Shown piece by piece: positions 1 through 8,074 of a stretch of 64,000 nucleotides of DNA; position 1 is the stretch's first letter; each line of letters begins with the position of its first letter. Location of the stretch: positions 175,528 to 239,527 of the forward strand of contig DJRT01000002.1 of the NCBI GenBank assembly GCA_002437905.1, given 5' to 3'. The notes under the pieces were generated by a model. That model did no database searches. It had not been told where the DNA came from and was given only the letters and a program-made list of their open reading frames with translations. The translations under genes and the position numbers were made by a program. Origin of the DNA: Ruminococcaceae bacterium UBA6353. Lineage in GTDB: Bacteria > Bacillota > Clostridia > Oscillospirales > Acutalibacteraceae.

Positions 1-131
1 TGCCGATCAAGCGGTGGGGACGCCCCGAAGATATTGCAGACAATGTCCTGGCACTGTGCAACGGCTCAATGCCCTATGTCACCGGTATGTCACTGGATGT
101 CGATGGCGGCTTCCACATTCAACGGCTATAA
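1..131 (+). CDS. Short-chain dehydrogenase/reductase, C-terminal fragment
   Basis: Only the last ~42 codons are in the window, in the frame starting at base 3 and ending in TAA at 129-131. The visible residues include RPEDIA and an ending VTGMSLDVDGG, the usual C-terminal signature of classical SDR enzymes (NAD(P)-dependent oxidoreductases), where the last helix is followed by the 'G..l.vDGG' strand. The nucleotide-binding half and the catalytic Tyr/Lys lie upstream. It is followed after 12 bases by a flavoprotein gene on the same strand, so it is probably part of the same catabolic operon. Substrate unknown. Confidence 0.8.
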   Translation, partial: PIKRWGRPEDIADNVLALCNGSMPYVTGMSLDVDGGFHIQRL

Positions 132-143
132 GGAAAAAAAGCA

Positions 144-437
144 ATGCGTATAGAAAAATTCGATATTGTCGTTGTAGGAACCGGCGCCGCCGGATACAAT
201 GCAGCAAACCGGATACAGCAGGAAGGAACGAAAACGGTCTGCATCGTGACCGAAGGCGTGAACAACGGAACCTCCCGCAATACCGGGAGCGATAAGCAGA
301 CCTATTACAAACTGGGGCTTGGCGGCAACCGCCCGGACAGCGTGGCGCAGATGGCGCAGGACCTCTTTTCGTGCGGCAGCGTAGATGGCGATAACGCACT
401 CTGTGAGGCCGCCCTGTCTGCCGCTTTATGCACCTAG
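144..437 (+). CDS. FAD-dependent oxidoreductase, N-terminal part (frameshifted gene)
   Basis: This 97-codon frame encodes the FAD-binding N-terminus of a fumarate reductase/succinate dehydrogenase-type flavoprotein. A beta strand is followed by the dinucleotide-binding motif VVGTGAAGYNAA near residues 8-20, and SRNTGSDKQTYY matches the region after the second strand. The frame ends at TAG 435-437, just where the rest of the protein opens in another frame (428-2041). Neither part is complete alone: this piece lacks the cap and substrate domains. A one-base loss near 420-424 explains the break. It could be an assembly error, a recent mutation, or less likely programmed frameshifting. Confidence 0.7.
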   Translation: MRIEKFDIVVVGTGAAGYNAANRIQQEGTKTVCIVTEGVNNGTSRNTGSDKQTYYKLGLGGNRPDSVAQMAQDLFSCGSVDGDNALCEAALSAALCT

Positions 438-2041
438 TGGAGCTCGGCGTGCCCTTTCCGGTAAACCGGTACGGAGAATATGTGGGGTACAAAACAGACC
501 ACGACCCGTTTGCACGGGCGACAAGCGCCGGGCCGCTGACATCCAGATTTATGACGGAGGCACTGGAAAAACAATCACGCGCGCTGGCCGTGCCGGTGTT
601 TGATGCGACCTATGCGGTAGAAATTCCGAAGGATGCCGCCGGTGTCTGCGGTCTGTTATGCCTGGATACAGCAAGCGGCGACTATATGGCGTTTCAGTGT
701 GAAGGCATTATCCTTGCCATCGGAGGGCCTGCCGGAATTTACGCCGACAGCGTCTACCCCATTGGCCACACCGGCTCTACGGGGCTGGCTATTGAGGCCG
801 GTGCCGCCCTCCAGAATATGACTGAGTGGCAGTATGGCCTGGCTTCCGTGAACCCTCGCTGGAATGTGTCGGGCACCTACATGCAGGTGCTTCCGCGGTT
901 CGTCTCTGTGGACAGGGACGGAAAGGAGCATGAGTTTCTGGCGGACTATTTTGCGGATACGGGCGAGGCACTTTCCAATGTTTTCCTAAAAGGCTACCAA
1001 TGGCCATTTGACAGCAAAAAGGTTCTGACCGGTTCATCCGTGGTGGATATTCTGGTTTACAGAGAATGTGTATTGAGGGGCCGAAGAGTATACCTGGATT
1101 ATACAAAAAACCCATTCCACCTGAGGGAAATTCCGTTTGAAAAGCTGTCCGATGAAGCGTATACTTATCTAAGACGGGCGAACGCCTGCTTCGGGACACC
1201 GATCGAACGACTGGAAAAGATGAACCATCCGGCAGTCGAGCTGTATCGCTCCAAAGGGCTTGACCTGCACAGAGAGTATCTGGAGATCGCCCTTTGCGCC
1301 CAGCATAACAACGGCGGAATCGGGGTTGATCTCTGGTGGCAGACCGCCATACCGGGGCTGTTTGCCGTCGGCGAGTGCGCCGGCACGCACGGCATTACAC
1401 GGCCGGGCGGCTCGGCGCTGAATGCCGGACAGGTCGGCGCGCTGCGCGCGGCTTTATACGCCTCCCACACCCGGCGGGCTGTGCCGGACGACGCCTTTGC
1501 GGCGGCGCTCCGGGATGCCGAAGAAAGACACCGGAGGCTGAAACGCACGGTGCTGGGCAATCCCGATAATCTGCACCGGTGCATCGGGCAAATGCAGCGG
1601 CTTATGTCGGACAGGGGCGGTGCGATCCGGGACGGCAAGGCGATGCAGGAGGCATATGATACAGCCTGCTCCATGCTGGCCAACTTTGAGAACCGGGTCG
1701 GAGCTGCCGGCGAAAGGGACATGGTCCTTGTGTATAGGCTGCGGAGCATGCTGCTCACGCAATGCGCCACACTGCTGGCTATGATGGATCTTGCCAAAAC
1801 GCTGGGAACAACGAGAGGCTCGGCGCTGTATACCGACGCGGCCGGTGAATTGCGCAGGGGGCTGGAGGAGATATTCCGGTTTGTTCCCGAAAGGGCGTTC
1901 TCCGGAAACAGGATCCAGCAGGTCAGGTATGAAAACCAACGGTTTGTTTGCTCTTGGCGCAGTGTCAGACCGCTCCCGGAGGAAGACAGCTTTTTTGAAA
2001 ATGTGTGGGCAGAATACAGAAAAAATCAAAACATTTTCTGA
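428..2041 (+). CDS. FAD-dependent oxidoreductase (fumarate reductase-like), main part
   Basis: This 537-codon frame continues the protein begun at 144. It holds the cap domain and the C-terminal FAD-contacting segment GLFAVGECAGTHGITRPGGS (about residues 310-330), typical of flavoproteins related to fumarate reductase, succinate dehydrogenase and L-aspartate oxidase. The frame is already open from about base 407, and RF before the first ATG fits the family, so the ATG at 428 is probably not the natural start but an internal Met. The true gene would be 144-2041. Its neighbours suggest oxidation or reduction of a carbohydrate-derived substrate. The exact reaction cannot be inferred. Confidence 0.75.
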   Translation: MHLVELGVPFPVNRYGEYVGYKTDHDPFARATSAGPLTSRFMTEALEKQSRALAVPVFDATYAVEIPKDAAGVCGLLCLDTASGDYMAFQCEGIILAIGGPAGIYADSVYPIGHTGSTGLAIEAGAALQNMTEWQYGLASVNPRWNVSGTYMQVLPRFVSVDRDGKEHEFLADYFADTGEALSNVFLKGYQWPFDSKKVLTGSSVVDILVYRECVLRGRRVYLDYTKNPFHLREIPFEKLSDEAYTYLRRANACFGTPIERLEKMNHPAVELYRSKGLDLHREYLEIALCAQHNNGGIGVDLWWQTAIPGLFAVGECAGTHGITRPGGSALNAGQVGALRAALYASHTRRAVPDDAFAAALRDAEERHRRLKRTVLGNPDNLHRCIGQMQRLMSDRGGAIRDGKAMQEAYDTACSMLANFENRVGAAGERDMVLVYRLRSMLLTQCATLLAMMDLAKTLGTTRGSALYTDAAGELRRGLEEIFRFVPERAFSGNRIQQVRYENQRFVCSWRSVRPLPEEDSFFENVWAEYRKNQNIF

Positions 2042-2060
2042 GGAACAGGAGATAAGCTAC

Positions 2061-2810
2061 ATGTTCAAAACAGGACTGGTGTCGGTCTCATTCCGGGAGC
2101 ACGCGCCGCGGGAGATCCTGACGGCGATGAAAACTGTCGGTCTCCGGCACATCGAATGGGGCAGCGATGTACACGCTCCCGCAGACAATGGCAAAGCGCT
2201 TGCCGATCTGGCCGCGCTGCAGCGGGAGTTTGGCATTGCCTGCTGTTCCTATGGCACCTATTTCCGGATCGGGCAGGACAGCCCGCGGGAAATCATGCGC
2301 TATATCCGGGCCGCTGCCGTGCTGGGGACACGGACGCTGCGGATATGGGCGGGCAATCGGAGCAGCGAGGATTATACACCGGAGGAAAGAGCGCGGTTTA
2401 TAGAGGAGTGCAGGCAGCTGGCTGCCATTGCCGGGGAGCAGGCAGTCACCCTTTGTCTGGAATGCCATAACGGCACAATGACCGACCGGGCTGGTTTTGC
2501 GCTCGAGCTGATGGAGCGGGTGAATTCGCAGCACTTCCGGATGTATTGGCAGCCAAATCAATTCTGCAGCCGGGAGGTAAACCTCGCTTATGCGGAGAAG
2601 CTTGCCGGCTATACCGACACCATTCATGTGTTTCATTGGCGGGAAAACGAACGATTTTCGCTATCCTCGGGGATGGCGGTCTGGAGGCAATACCTGCAGT
2701 GCTTCAGCGGAAACGAAATGCTTTTGCTCGAATTTATGCCGGACAATTCGCTGGATAGCCTGGCGGCGGAGACGGCCGCTCTGTTTCGTCTGTCGGGGGG
2801 AGTGAAATGA
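2061..2810 (+). CDS. Sugar phosphate isomerase/epimerase family protein (TIM barrel)
   Basis: The 249-residue protein matches the xylose isomerase-like TIM barrel family (AP endonuclease family 2 fold). HIEWGSDVHAP near residue 30 is the early strand with a metal-binding-type Glu. CLECHNGT near 133 and YWQPNQF near 160 are later barrel strands carrying acidic and polar ligands, and TIHVFHW lies near 185. The ATG at 2061 is preceded by GGAACAGGAG; an open frame extends further upstream, but into the flavoprotein gene. The stop overlaps the next start (ATGA). Probable role: isomerisation or epimerisation of a sugar or cyclitol intermediate. Confidence 0.78.
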   Translation: MFKTGLVSVSFREHAPREILTAMKTVGLRHIEWGSDVHAPADNGKALADLAALQREFGIACCSYGTYFRIGQDSPREIMRYIRAAAVLGTRTLRIWAGNRSSEDYTPEERARFIEECRQLAAIAGEQAVTLCLECHNGTMTDRAGFALELMERVNSQHFRMYWQPNQFCSREVNLAYAEKLAGYTDTIHVFHWRENERFSLSSGMAVWRQYLQCFSGNEMLLLEFMPDNSLDSLAAETAALFRLSGGVK

Positions 2811-3811
2811 TGAAAGCGATCCTGTTATCCGATGACATCGAAAAGCTGCACACGGTATATCCGAAGGAAACGGTGGAATTTCTGCACAGGCAGGCGGATC
2901 TGAGCAGCGCCTGCCTGACGAGCCGGGACATCCGGGAGCATCCTGCACGGTATCGCGCTGTCCGGTATCTGTTTTCCACATGGGGCTGTCCTGCCTTTTC
3001 CGAGGAGGAGCTTGGCGAACTGCTGCCCTCGCTGGAATGCGTCTTCTATGCCGCCGGCTCTGTGCAGTATTTTGCAAGACCATATCTGCGCCGGGGGATC
3101 CGGGTCTTCAGCGCGTGGGCAGCCAATGCAGTCCCTGTGGCAGAATATACAACGGCGCAGATACTGCTGGCCAACAAGGGCTTTTTTACCGCCTCCCGCC
3201 ATCTCAGCGGCGGGAACAGGCGTGCCGCGCAGGACGCCGCTGCGCAGTATTGCGGAAACTATGGCGTGAATGTCGGGATCATCGGCGCCGGGATGATCGG
3301 AAAGCTGGTAATACAATCGCTTAAACGGCACAAGGTGCAGGTTTTCGTGTTTGACCCATTTTTGCCGGACGCGCAGGCGAGTGAGCTGGGGGTGCAGAAA
3401 TGCACATTGCCCTTCCTGTTCGAGAATTGCCGCACAATCTCAAACCATCTCGCCAATAACGCGGCAACGCAAGGAATGCTCAAGGGTTCCCTATTTGAGA
3501 AAATGCTGCCGTACGCCACCTTTATCAATACGGGACGGGGGGCGCAGGTGGTGGAGGATGATCTGATCCGGGTGCTGACCGAGCGCCCCGATCTGACCGC
3601 CATCCTGGATGTAACATTTCCCGAGCCGCCGGTGGACGGCTCACCACTGTATGCGCTGGAAAACTGTATTCTCACACCGCACATCGCCGGAAGCACAGGC
3701 AACGAGGTGCATCGGATGGCCGAGTATATGCGGGACGAATACCTGCGCTATTCAATGGGCCAGAAGTGTCTGTATGAGGTAACCGAAGCGATGCTTGAAA
3801 CAATGGCGTGA
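2807..3811 (+). CDS. D-2-hydroxyacid dehydrogenase family protein
   Basis: 334 residues, NAD(P)-dependent. The Rossmann motif VGIIGAGMIGKLV is at about 157-169. The C-terminal catalytic elements of the family are visible: NTGRGA with the substrate-binding Arg, PEPP after the Glu-containing strand, and TPHIAG with the catalytic His. The N-terminal half is the usual substrate domain. The start codon overlaps the stop of the isomerase gene (ATGA), so the two are translationally coupled. Such enzymes interconvert 2-oxo acids and D-2-hydroxyacids; the substrate here is unknown, and a sugar-acid derivative is the natural guess from context. Confidence 0.85.
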   Translation: MMKAILLSDDIEKLHTVYPKETVEFLHRQADLSSACLTSRDIREHPARYRAVRYLFSTWGCPAFSEEELGELLPSLECVFYAAGSVQYFARPYLRRGIRVFSAWAANAVPVAEYTTAQILLANKGFFTASRHLSGGNRRAAQDAAAQYCGNYGVNVGIIGAGMIGKLVIQSLKRHKVQVFVFDPFLPDAQASELGVQKCTLPFLFENCRTISNHLANNAATQGMLKGSLFEKMLPYATFINTGRGAQVVEDDLIRVLTERPDLTAILDVTFPEPPVDGSPLYALENCILTPHIAGSTGNEVHRMAEYMRDEYLRYSMGQKCLYEVTEAMLETMA

Positions 3812-3861
3812 AAGCACCCCGTTTCCCGGGGAATATCAGCAAAACAGCGGAGGAAGAATGA

Positions 3862-5529
3862 ATGAAACAGCAATATTTGGACATTATGGAGCTGGCTCTG
3901 TCCGCCTACACCCAGGAACGCATCCAGGACTATATCCGGGAGGTGCAGCAAAACGGACTGACAGAGCATGGCTTCCCGCGTCTGGGGGTGTGCATCGGTA
4001 TCCTTATCGCCAACGGACGCAGGACCGACCTTTTGGACGCCTTTGTGCAGATTATGGATATATGCTGTGCGGAAATTCCGCAGCACAAAGCGCAAAGCGA
4101 CTTTTCCCTGCGGGAGATCGGCTGCTGCCTGCTTCTTCTGGAAAAGCAGCCCATCGTTTGTGAGGATCAGCTGCGCAAATGGAAGCGCCAGCTGTCCGCA
4201 TTTGACCCGTGGACACTCTATGATGCGGTTGCCTCCTCCCCGGAAACACCTACCGGCAACTGGGCGCTGTTTGCAGCGGTCAGCGAATATGTGCGGGGCG
4301 TTCTTTGCCGTGTGGATACCTCCCGGTTTGTGGATTGGCAGCTATCCTCGCAGCTGCTGGTGCTGGATGAAAACGGCATGTACCAGGATGATCCGCCGGC
4401 AAACCCGATGGTATACGATGTCATGCCACGGCTGCTGTTTGCTTTTCTTCTCGCCTTCGAGTACAATGGAAGGCATACCGCGAGGATCGAAGCGGCGCTG
4501 GACAGCACCGCGGAGCTGACCCTGAAAATGCAGTCGGTGACAGGCGAGATCCCCTTTGGCGGGCGGAGCAACCAGTTTCTGCACAATGAGTCTATGCTGG
4601 CCGCCTACTGTGAGCTGGAGGCCGTACGCTACGCACGCCGGGGGGATCGGCAAACGGCAGGGGCGTTCAAGGCGGCTGCCGCGCTTTCCGCCGATAGGCT
4701 GATGGCGTATTTACAGCTGAAGCCGATCCGCCATGTGAAAAATCGGTACGCTATTCATACACGCATCGGCTGCGAGGATTACGGTTGCTTCAACAAATAT
4801 ATGATCACAGTCGCATCCAACATCTATATGGGGTATCTGTTCGCCGATGACCGCCTCCTCCCCACCACGGCTCCTGCACAAACGGGCGGTTATATCATCC
4901 GCACCGGCAAGGCGTTTCACAAGACATTTCTGAATGCCGGGGGGTACTTTCTGGAGCTGGACACCCACGCCGATTTTCACTACGATGCCAACGGCCTGGG
5001 ACGGATACACAAAAGCGGCTGCTCACCGTTTATCTGTCTGTCGGTCCCCTTCCCTGCCGCCCCCAAGTATACACTGGAAAACGCCAACCCCGGCCCCATG
5101 TCCCTGTGCTGCTATGCAAAGCTCGGAGACAGGCTTCTCTACGGTGCCGATGAACAGGCCACCTACACACTGCTGGACAGCCGCGAAACTCCGGCGTGTG
5201 TGTCTGCTACATTTGCGTGTGCGCTGGACGCAGCTGCTGTGATCACACAGCAGTACACCGTTTCGGAGCAGGGAGTTCGCATTTCCCTGCGCGGCGGGGA
5301 TGCGGTGGGCTTCATGCTGCCCGTGTTCGATTTTGACGGGACAGCCCCTACCCGCGTCACCCAATCGGAAGGCTCCATTGCCGTAGAGTACGATGGCTGC
5401 ATCTGCCGTTATCGTTTTCACGGCACCACACCGGAGACCTATCAATATTACTATAATCGGAACGGACGATACCGGGTATACCGTGTGGCAAGCCGGGAGC
5501 TGCATATCACCATCGAGCGGATAGCATGA
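3862..5529 (+). CDS. Uncharacterised protein, probable (alpha/alpha)-toroid plus beta-sandwich
   Basis: 555 residues with no signal peptide. The first ~300 residues look mainly helical. A conserved-looking block with GGRSNQFLHNES near 233 is followed by CEDYGCFNKYMITVAS near 310. The last ~220 residues look like beta structure (GGYFLELDTHADFHYDA near 360). This helical-then-beta order resembles heparinase II/III-like and other polysaccharide-lyase-like proteins, but I see no diagnostic catalytic motif and do not assign an activity. The ATG at 3862 has GGAGGAAG upstream. It follows the hydroxyacid dehydrogenase by 50 bases and probably ends the operon. Confidence 0.55.
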   Translation: MKQQYLDIMELALSAYTQERIQDYIREVQQNGLTEHGFPRLGVCIGILIANGRRTDLLDAFVQIMDICCAEIPQHKAQSDFSLREIGCCLLLLEKQPIVCEDQLRKWKRQLSAFDPWTLYDAVASSPETPTGNWALFAAVSEYVRGVLCRVDTSRFVDWQLSSQLLVLDENGMYQDDPPANPMVYDVMPRLLFAFLLAFEYNGRHTARIEAALDSTAELTLKMQSVTGEIPFGGRSNQFLHNESMLAAYCELEAVRYARRGDRQTAGAFKAAAALSADRLMAYLQLKPIRHVKNRYAIHTRIGCEDYGCFNKYMITVASNIYMGYLFADDRLLPTTAPAQTGGYIIRTGKAFHKTFLNAGGYFLELDTHADFHYDANGLGRIHKSGCSPFICLSVPFPAAPKYTLENANPGPMSLCCYAKLGDRLLYGADEQATYTLLDSRETPACVSATFACALDAAAVITQQYTVSEQGVRISLRGGDAVGFMLPVFDFDGTAPTRVTQSEGSIAVEYDGCICRYRFHGTTPETYQYYYNRNGRYRVYRVASRELHITIERIA

Positions 5530-5712
5530 TTGCCTCCGGATCACTGTGTACAGCCGGAATGCAGCCCCTTTCTCTGTCAAAAGCCGGCAGGCACCGTTTT
5601 CTGAGCTATCATTAAAGCGACATGTCATTATCCGGCCACAGCGGGCTTTCCTTTTTCGAGACTTTGTGGTACAATATTGCCAACAAATCCGTCATTTGTG
5701 GAGGAGAACATT

Positions 5713-6327
5713 ATGAATGAAAAGCCAACAGTACCGGTAAACTGCTTCTTTCAGGGCTGCTACAATCCCGCCTATGAGGAGGAAATCCGTAAGGGCAAAG
5801 AAAAGTGCTTCCAATACAATCAGTTATCTCCGAACGACAGAGCCGCCCAGCTGGAGATTTTGAAAGATCTGTTGGGGAAAATGGGCAGAGAAACCGTCAT
5901 CACGCCGCCGTTCTGGTGTGATTACGGGTACCATATCCGCATCGGTGACTACTTCTACGCCAATCACGGTATGATCATCACCGATGGCGCCGAAGTGACA
6001 TTTGGCGATCATGTTTTCGTTGCACCGAATTGCTGCTTTACCACTGCCGAGCATGCCATCGACCCCGAAATGCGAAAAGCGGGCATTGAGATCGCCAAAC
6101 CGATCACGATCGGCAACAATGTATGGATCGGCGCCAATGCGACCATCCTGGCCGGTGTGACGATCGGTGATAATACGGTTATCGGCGCAGGAAGTGTCGT
6201 TACAAGCTCCATACCAGACAATGTGGTCGCCGTTGGCGTTCCATGCAGGGTCCTGCGCGCAATAACAGACGAAGATAAAACCCGATATCCGGTTTATCGG
6301 CCGGAATACTGTGCGCCACGGATATAG
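5713..6327 (+). CDS. Sugar O-acetyltransferase (maltose/galactoside acetyltransferase family)
   Basis: 204 residues of the left-handed beta-helix (hexapeptide repeat) acyltransferase family. The short N-terminal helical Maa/LacA-type cap is followed by PPFWCDYGYHIRIGDYFYAN (near 75-95) and many [LIV]Gxxxx turns ending in ITIGNNVWIGANATILAGVT and VIGAGSVVT. The His in TTAEHAID (near 117) corresponds to the catalytic His of the family. It transfers acetyl from acetyl-CoA to a sugar hydroxyl in the cytoplasm. The ATG at 5713 has GGAGGAGAAC upstream; the same frame is open slightly earlier but lacks a ribosome site. Monocistronic, closed by a strong terminator. Confidence 0.9.
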   Translation: MNEKPTVPVNCFFQGCYNPAYEEEIRKGKEKCFQYNQLSPNDRAAQLEILKDLLGKMGRETVITPPFWCDYGYHIRIGDYFYANHGMIITDGAEVTFGDHVFVAPNCCFTTAEHAIDPEMRKAGIEIAKPITIGNNVWIGANATILAGVTIGDNTVIGAGSVVTSSIPDNVVAVGVPCRVLRAITDEDKTRYPVYRPEYCAPRI

Positions 6328-6336
6328 GACAAAAAG

Positions 6337-6372
6337 GGAAAAGCACTTCAGATGAAGTGCTTTTCCTTTTTT
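6337..6372. terminator. Bidirectional intrinsic terminator
   Basis: A 14-bp perfect stem (arms 6337-6350 and 6353-6366, 2-nt loop) is followed by six T on the plus strand and by a T-run on the minus strand. It lies between the convergent acetyltransferase and mscL genes and can end both transcripts. Confidence 0.9.
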
Positions 6373-6407
6373 GCCCTGTTTTTTGGCTCAAGGCCGTATG
6401 TACGGGC

Positions 6408-6830
6408 TTATTCCTCCAGCTGCGAGGTGCAGTGCGGGCAGCGGGTCGCCTCCACCGGAATTTCGGTCTTGCAGTAGGGGCACGCCTTAACCGTCGGCTC
6501 TTCCTCGGCCTCCTCCTTTTCGGTCAGCTTTTTACTGATGTCATGCAGGCTGTTCATTGCCTTGACGATCAGGAACAGCACCAGCGCGATGATGAGAAAA
6601 TTCAGCACTGCCATAAGGAAAGAACCGTAGCGCAGCGAAACGCCGAAAATATTGATTGCCAGGTTGCTGAAATCATTTTTCGCCACCAGGCCGATTACCG
6701 GGGAAATAATGTCGTTGACCAGCGAATCGACGATGGCCTTGAAGGCGGCGCCGATCATGATACCGACGGCCATATCCACCACGCTGCCGCGGTTGATAAA
6801 TTCCTTGAATTCCGCAAAAAACTTCTTCAT
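6408..6830 (-). CDS. mscL: Large-conductance mechanosensitive channel MscL with C-terminal zinc ribbon
   Basis: 140 residues. The N-terminal amphipathic helix is followed by NRGSVVDMAVGIMIGAAF, the signature of MscL TM1. TM2 lies around residues 68-90. The protein ends in a CPYC...CPHC four-cysteine zinc-ribbon-like tail, an extension seen in many Firmicutes MscL proteins. It forms a pentameric emergency-release channel in the cytoplasmic membrane. The start lies 19 nt after the stop of the upstream glycosidase gene, so the two are probably one transcript. Confidence 0.96.
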   Translation of the reverse strand: MKKFFAEFKEFINRGSVVDMAVGIMIGAAFKAIVDSLVNDIISPVIGLVAKNDFSNLAINIFGVSLRYGSFLMAVLNFLIIALVLFLIVKAMNSLHDISKKLTEKEEAEEEPTVKACPYCKTEIPVEATRCPHCTSQLEE

Positions 6831-6849
6831 GTTGTTTTCTCTCCCTTGA

Positions 6850-8004
6850 TCATGTATTCAGTATTTTTTCGGCTGCCAGATGCAGCAGCATACAGGAGGA
6901 ATACCATGGCGAGGCGCTGGAAGGGGTACCGGTAAGAGGATCCAGCTCCTGCCCATAGTGCACGGTCTCACTACGCCCCCACGCTGTGACCCAGGCGGTC
7001 AGCAGCTCACGCAGCGGCTCATCCAGCCCATAGCGCGGCATCCAGCGGGTGGCGCGCAGAGCCGTCAGCGCCTGGCTGTAATAGCCCCAGCAGTTTTCCC
7101 GGGCCGGCCGCTGCCAGCCCGGCTCATCCATCGCCACCGCCGGAAAAGGATACGGTGCCTTGAATTCCCGCTCGTTCCACAGATGACGCAGGAAAATCTC
7201 CCTTGCCAGCGGCTCCTCCGCCACGCCCTCATGCAGCACATTGGTAATGGCTACCGTCTTGATGCGGCGCATAGTGCCATTCTTGTCCACATCATAGAAG
7301 AAAGCGTCCTCCGGATCATAGCAAAGCGTAAAGAGCCGGCGGCGGATGTCCTCCGCCTTTTCCCGCCACAGGGCAGCCTCAGCCTCTTTTCCAAGCCGCT
7401 GCGCCATATCGGCGGCAGCCACATGGTCACCATAGTACACGGCGTTCATATCCGGCGCGATCAGCGGCGCCACGGGGCAGCCCTCCGGGTAGGCCGCGGC
7501 ATCGTCACACACGCGGCCATGATACGCCATGCCGTCCAGTCGGCAGCTATTGTCGTGGCCGGTATCGTAGCCGCAGAACATCTCGATCAGCCCCAGCCCG
7601 CGCGTCATGCGGTGCGCCGCCTGCCACTGCAGCCAGCGGGTCAGGCCGCTGTACCAATCGGCCAGCTTTTCTTCATCCGGGCACAGCCGCAGGGCATCCA
7701 GGCACAGGCTGCCGATGGAAACACACTCCTGGATCTGCCCGTAGCCGATGCGGTTATCCAGCACCGCAATGGGCAGCTGCCCATCCTCCTTCTGGTGGCG
7801 GAAGAACAGATCCAGCTGGCGCACAGCCAGCGCGCCGTCGCCGCTCAGCTCCGCCCAGACCACACCGTCCAGCAGATGCTCCATCCAGACCCCGTTATAT
7901 CGGTCAGAAATGACAAACACCGGCCCGCCGGAATCGGCGATCGGCCGCAGATTATGGTCACGGATATGCGAGAGAATCTCTCCGGTGCGTATTGCGCAGT
8001 TCAT
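6850..8004 (-). CDS. Glycoside hydrolase-like protein with (alpha/alpha)6 barrel (clan GH-G type)
   Basis: 384 residues resembling trehalase/GH37 and GH63-type alpha-glucosidases and mannosylglycerate hydrolases. YDTGHDNSCRLDG (near 165), a metal/substrate-like Asp cluster PDMNAVYYGDH (near 195) and NCWGYYSQALTALRA (near 325) are typical helical-barrel blocks. No signal peptide, so a cytoplasmic enzyme acting on an imported or intracellular alpha-glycoside is likely. The ATG at 8004 is chosen because GGAAAGGAG precedes it; an open frame upstream runs across the promoter. Substrate not determinable. Confidence 0.7.
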   Translation of the reverse strand: MNCAIRTGEILSHIRDHNLRPIADSGGPVFVISDRYNGVWMEHLLDGVVWAELSGDGALAVRQLDLFFRHQKEDGQLPIAVLDNRIGYGQIQECVSIGSLCLDALRLCPDEEKLADWYSGLTRWLQWQAAHRMTRGLGLIEMFCGYDTGHDNSCRLDGMAYHGRVCDDAAAYPEGCPVAPLIAPDMNAVYYGDHVAAADMAQRLGKEAEAALWREKAEDIRRRLFTLCYDPEDAFFYDVDKNGTMRRIKTVAITNVLHEGVAEEPLAREIFLRHLWNEREFKAPYPFPAVAMDEPGWQRPARENCWGYYSQALTALRATRWMPRYGLDEPLRELLTAWVTAWGRSETVHYGQELDPLTGTPSSASPWYSSCMLLHLAAEKILNT

Positions 8005-8038
8005 AGCAAAAGCTCCTTTCCGCTGGTTCCTGCTGCCC

Positions 8039-8067
8039 ATTATAGCATGGGCACAGGGTGCCGTCAA
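8039..8067 (-). promoter_or_regulatory. Sigma-A promoter for the glycosidase-mscL unit
   Basis: On the minus strand a TTGACG -35 (8062-8067) and TATAAT -10 (8039-8044) are separated by 17 bp, ending 35 bp before the ATG at 8004. Confidence 0.85.
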
Positions 8068-8074
8068 GCCGGGG

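Noticed and set aside
407..437. Programmed ribosomal frameshift in the flavoprotein gene
   Set aside because: No slippery heptamer or clear stimulatory structure is visible, and the family does not use frameshifting. A missing base is the simpler explanation.
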